Assembly: GCA_010093485.1 (NCBI GenBank)
Contig: MU001497.1
Coordinates: 500,181-564,180, forward strand
Source: Karstenula rhodostoma CBS 690.94
Taxonomy: Eukaryota > Ascomycota > Dothideomycetes > Pleosporales > Didymosphaeriaceae
Length of the DNA: 64,000 bases
Direction of reading: 5' to 3'
Position numbers and translations under genes: made by a program. This document shows, one piece after another, positions 60,183 to 64,000 of the stretch (position 1 is its first letter; each line of letters opens with the position of its first letter). The notes below the pieces were generated by a model that saw only the letters and a program-made list of their open reading frames with translations, made no database searches and was not told the origin of the DNA.

Positions 60183-62032
60183 CTACTTCTTAAAACACTT
60201 ACAAGCCACCACCCACTCAACAGCCGCTTTCCTCACCACTCTTTCCACATCCTCCCTCGCCTCCTTCCGCTGCCACCCCTCATCCTGTTCCACGCTCAGC
60301 CTCTGCGTTTTACCCCCCTGCTCCTCCATATCCAAGTCCCTCCCATACCGCCTCGTCGGTGTCCATCCAATCGCGTTCAGAATATCATCTTCGGTAGGAT
60401 CCGCGGTGCGAGAATGCTGCGAAGATTCTATATGCGGAAATATAGAGACAGACTTCTGCATACATGCAAGTTCGAGATAGCGGGTGAACGGATCGAGAGC
60501 GGGCGAGGACTGGATATCCATCGCGATTCCCTTGTCCTCATCTTTCTTTTTGGCTTTGCCTTTCTGGTCGACTTCGGACACGGTTTCTGCTCTGTCGAAC
60601 TCGCTTCCGTGATGCCCGCGTGTGGAGCCGCGCGTCTCTAGCTCGACTGCGTTGTTCTCGGGAGTGCTGTACGATTCGCTGCGTGCTAGACCCTGCGTCA
60701 TTTTCTTGCTCGCTACGACACCGCGTGTGTTCTGGTATGCCCACACGCCCGTAGTCTGGGTGAGGCCGCCGAAGGTCACGAGGAGGACTACATCCATTGT
60801 GGCTGCCACAGGGAGTAGCGCGGATGCGACAAGTGCTTTGTTACGTGACTGTTCGCGGGTACGCATCAAAGTGTTCACGAACTCGGCGCGGGTTTCTTCG
60901 GAGCTGAGCGTAAGAGAGGGCGGATGGATGAGGGTTAGAGAGTCGAGAGCGTTTGGTTTGGGTGTGCTGCCAGTGGAGGAAACCGATGGCACCCGGTCCA
61001 TTTGGGACATTCCAGACGTGGTGGGTGTAGAAGGTGTCGATGGTTTCGAGGAGAGGTCTCCAGAGAGCTCAGCGGGTGGCGATGAAGCAGAAAGCTCAGC
61101 AGGTGACGACAAAGCAGAGAGCTCAGCAGGTGGCGCTGAAGCAGGTGGCGCTGAAGCAGGTAGCTCTTGTATAGAATCTATGGCTTGTTCTATTGTTGAT
61201 GATGCGGCCGGAGTAATTCCTTCATCCTCGTCGATGTCCTGTGTCGTCGACGTGATAGCGCCTCCTGATGCCCTATCCAAGAACTCCACGGTTGAGGACC
61301 TCGTTTTACTCACACCCTTGTTAATCAACGATTTTCCCTTCGCTTTCATACCCTTCCATGTCACTCTCGACGCATTCGTCATCGTGGCTCTACGCACATC
61401 CTCTTGCCACAGCCTTTGCGTTTTGTGCAATTGCGACTCCTTCTCGCCAGGTTCCGGCTTAGAAAGAGGTGGAAGTGGCGGCGTGTAGATGAGGAAGCGG
61501 GAAGGTATGTTTTCAGGGTTGACGCCCTTTAGCCGTGGTTTAGGAAAGGGAATGAGATAGGCTGTGACTCTTCCTGGCTCACGCGTATGCTTGATTGGGG
61601 TCGTATTTGGAGTGGACCAGGCCACAAGCTCCCGCCCACGGGACTTCCGAGCGCAGTGGAAGGCGTCAGAGAACCATAGCTTCCTAATGCAGTCGAAGGT
61701 GTTATGGGAACCGTCTCTCGCTCGCTCCATCCCGCTGCACCGTGCTCAGAGGCTCCAGGAAGTTCTGCTTGCGGTGCAATGAAGAGCTGCGGGTTGTTGT
61801 CCGAGCTATATTCGATGGCTGTAACGTTCAGTGCTTCTCTTGGCGCCCCTTCAAACTGTGAGTACGGTGGTGGAGCTTCGTCCAGATGATCATTCTCGTG
61901 AATATTGTCCAAAGGATCCCGACGCTCAACGATATTGGGTGTTGATCGGCTCGGTGTAAGTTCCAACGGATTTTCCACGAGTTGTGGTGCGAAATTGTTC
62001 TCCTTGATCGTTTTCCCAATTCGAGTCGTCAT
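60183..62032 (-). CDS. Hypothetical protein, probably two exons
   Basis: First part from the ATG at 62032 (MTTRIGKTIKENNFAPQLVE, with APPPYSQFEG). The second part, in another frame, runs to 60183 and includes VTAYLIPFPKPRLKGV, FLIYTPPLPPLSKPEPGEKE, LHKTQRLWQEDVRRA and VTWKGMKAKGKSLINKG, a text style I recognise from a conserved but unnamed ascomycete family. It also has Ser/Pro repeats (PAELSA), one long hydrophobic stretch (ALVASALLPVAATMDVVLLVTFGGL) and a C-terminal EDDILNAIGWTP. The frames must join between 61529 and 61730. GT at 61757-61700 and AG near 61640 are possible, but none is convincing, so the junction is open. Confidence 0.55.
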
Positions 62033-62962
62033 GTTGACAGTTTCTTCAAAGTCGCGGATGTTTGACGTAGCCCAAAGATGGGAGACAATGCTCCAGACAA
62101 AGCTAGACCCTAACGTCAATCAAGCTCTCAGGATCGGAGGTACTAGCGATCTGACAGCCCTCGCGTCCTTATATCTCAGGACGTGATAACGCCGAATGCC
62201 ACTCTTAGCCCCAGATCCCCTACAGCCCTCTTCACTGGTGACGCCTCTTACCAAGCCTCCACACGCGCATCCCGTACCCCCAGCTCTTCCGCAGCTGCCT
62301 TGCATCCTGAACGACATCAGACGACGCGTCCAATGAGCGGGTGCGTTGAACGACCGGGAATGGCCGAAGTCGGGGCCATGCTCCGCGCTAACTCATTCGG
62401 CCGTTGTTGCGAATCACGCCTTGCTCCGCCCCAGCAGAAATCCCGCAATGGGCAAACTCTCCTCCACGCTGGCGGCCGTGGCGCAAATCGTTGCACTGCA
62501 AAATGTTAGGCGGTGGAAGGAGATTGGTGTAGCGGCGTCGCAGAATAGCGGTGACGCAGTGTGAGGGTGCTGACAAGAGCGACCGTTTAGGAAACAATTT
62601 TGCGATTCGCCGCCCTAATGGACCCTTTTCAGCCTAACAATTAAACATTGACTTCCTACCCTCGTTTTGACCGCCAATCTAGCAATGTCATCAAGCATAC
62701 TATTGCTCTATAGATTATGTTCATCTGATCGACCCGACCATGCACACCGATCGTATCCGCGTGCCAGCCCCTTACATATTTACATCACTTCCCACACGCA
62801 TCCTACACCTCTGCCCATCCTGCAGACCAAGCCAACCGTATATCCTCTGCCGACATCTTTCGGCTCGTCGTGCTCATTTGCATTCTGATTATGAGGGCAG
62901 AGAAGTGATTTGGCGGTCAGCAGTGTCGACGTAATATTCCTGGTCATGAACGGAACATTCAT
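62033..62962. other. Intergenic
   Basis: 930 bp between the hypothetical gene's promoter and the 3' end of LAS17. No supportable feature. Confidence 0.45.
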
Positions 62963-64000
62963 TCACCAATCGTCCTTGTCGTCTTCATCGTCTGCGGATA
63001 ATCAGTATCTTAGCATCTGATTAAGGAAATCATGCACTTACCACTGTGACTAACTTTGGACTTCCTCGCTGCAAGCGCACTAGCCAATGCGCCAGCCAAA
63101 CCACCACCTTCAGGACCCGGCGTTGCAGGCCCACTGCCACCCGATGCTCCTGCAGACGATTCTGTACCAGGAACTGTAGCAGCACTTCGGTCTCGTTTCT
63201 CTTGATCTGAGACCTTCTTCAATCTTGCACCACCACGGATATCGGCCAACAGACCATCTCGACCAGCTGGAGCCTTTGGTAGAGGAGCAGCAGCTGGCAT
63301 AGGTGGGGGAGGTGGTGGACCAGAACCAGAAGGCATTGGAGGCGGTGGTGGGGGGCCTGAGCCAGGAGGAGGCGGCGGCGGTGGAGGTGCGGCGCCTGAA
63401 GGTGGTGGCGGGGCTTTCCCAGGCATTGGAGGTGGAGGAGGTATGTTGTTCGTAGGCGGGAGTGGCGGGGGCGGCGGTGCGTAGTTCGTTGATGGCGGGG
63501 CTTTCCCAGGCATTGGAGGCGGAGGAGGTATGTTGTTCGTTGGTGGGAGCGGCGGCGGGGGTGGCGCGTTGTTCATCGGAGGGAGAGGAGGTGGTAGCGG
63601 AGGTGCGCTCGATGATGGCAGAGGCGGGGGTGGTGGAGCTGCGTTTGTTGGTGCGGCCGGGACTGGACGAGATGCGGATGGTGGTAATGGTGGTGGGGCA
63701 TTGTGCGCGGGGCGCGGTGGAGGAGGTAACGGTGCTGCAGCAGTCTTTGGTGGTAGAGGAGGCGGTGCGCCAGAAGCAGGAGCAGGGGTATCGCGTGCTG
63801 GAGGGGGTGGAGGAACTGGTCCTCGACTGGGAGGCGGTGGTGGCCCAGAAGGCGCGCGGTTGCCTGCGAACGGCGGAGGGACACCAAACCTCGGCGCTGA
63901 TGATCTCTCGCCGTCTTCCACAGGTGTCTTCGGTGGTCGTGGAGGTGGAGGTGGGCCTGGGTTCGCAACATTGGACGAAGCTCGGGCTCTCGATGGCGGC
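62963..64000 (-). CDS. LAS17: WASP homolog Las17, C-terminal part
   Basis: Activates the Arp2/3 complex to build actin patches during endocytosis. The gene runs off the right edge, so the WH1/EVH1 domain is not in view. Visible: a long polyproline region (profilin and SH3 binding), a WH2 motif GRDGLLADIRGGARLKKV, a second helix GGLAGALASALAARKSKV (connector), and, after an intron at 62992-63041, the acidic Arp2/3-binding end DDEDDKDDW. Verprolin/WIP lacks this acidic Trp-ending tail, which is why I prefer LAS17. The polyproline part contains an 87-bp direct duplication (63407 and 63494). Confidence 0.92.

Overview
The window is nuclear DNA of a filamentous ascomycete (Pezizomycotina). Genes have short introns (about 46-160 nt, GT..AG, CTAAC/CTAAT-type branch sites). 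The content is also typical: a multimodular fungal NRPS, an AA11 chitin-active LPMO with an X278 module, a HET-domain gene, a fungal xanthine dehydrogenase and several orphan proteins. Dothideomycetes is my best guess, from gene style only. A 50-N assembly gap lies at 40343-40392. I found no tRNA, rRNA, CRISPR array or intact transposon.

Layout. 1-11267 (+) is the 3' part of an NRPS read as C-A-T-C-A-T-C-A-T-C, ending in a carrier-like domain that has lost its phosphopantetheine serine. Convergent to it, 11521-19173 (-) is a secreted AA11 LPMO-X278 protein. Its reading frame continues for another ~1,600 residues, through two families of tandem units bounded by dibasic (KR/RR) Kex2-type sites. 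Then come PGA2 (-), CENP-S/MHF1 (+), a four-helix MARVEL-like membrane protein (-), and two divergent zinc alcohol dehydrogenases (butanediol-type at 23025-24554, ADH6/CAD-type at 25677-26774). A mostly empty 26.8-30.2 kb stretch holds a ~266-bp inverted-repeat structure and one small Cys-rich ORF. 30206-33756 (+) is a large UBE2O/BIRC6-like E2 with a 60-bp coding minisatellite and an RGG tail. 34.7-40.9 kb holds five lineage-type hypothetical genes on the minus strand, one interrupted by the gap. 41-54 kb is a housekeeping block: a UTP5-like SSU processome protein, a BET double-bromodomain protein, RVB1 and xanthine dehydrogenase. 55-64 kb has an F-box-like protein, a HET-domain gene with an apparent single-base frameshift, a short 2EXR-like fragment, a hypothetical protein and the 3' end of LAS17/WASP.

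Function. Most genes look independent, in ordinary fungal syntenic order. No tailoring enzymes, transporter or regulator follow the NRPS within the window, so any cluster must lie to the left. The two dehydrogenases share a 1.1-kb divergent promoter containing a perfect inverted pair of CreA-type GC boxes, which suggests shared carbon control. The least expected object is the LPMO gene with its long Kex2-punctuated tail. If translated as one protein, it would release a chitin-active oxidase plus about ten related secreted peptides from a single precursor.
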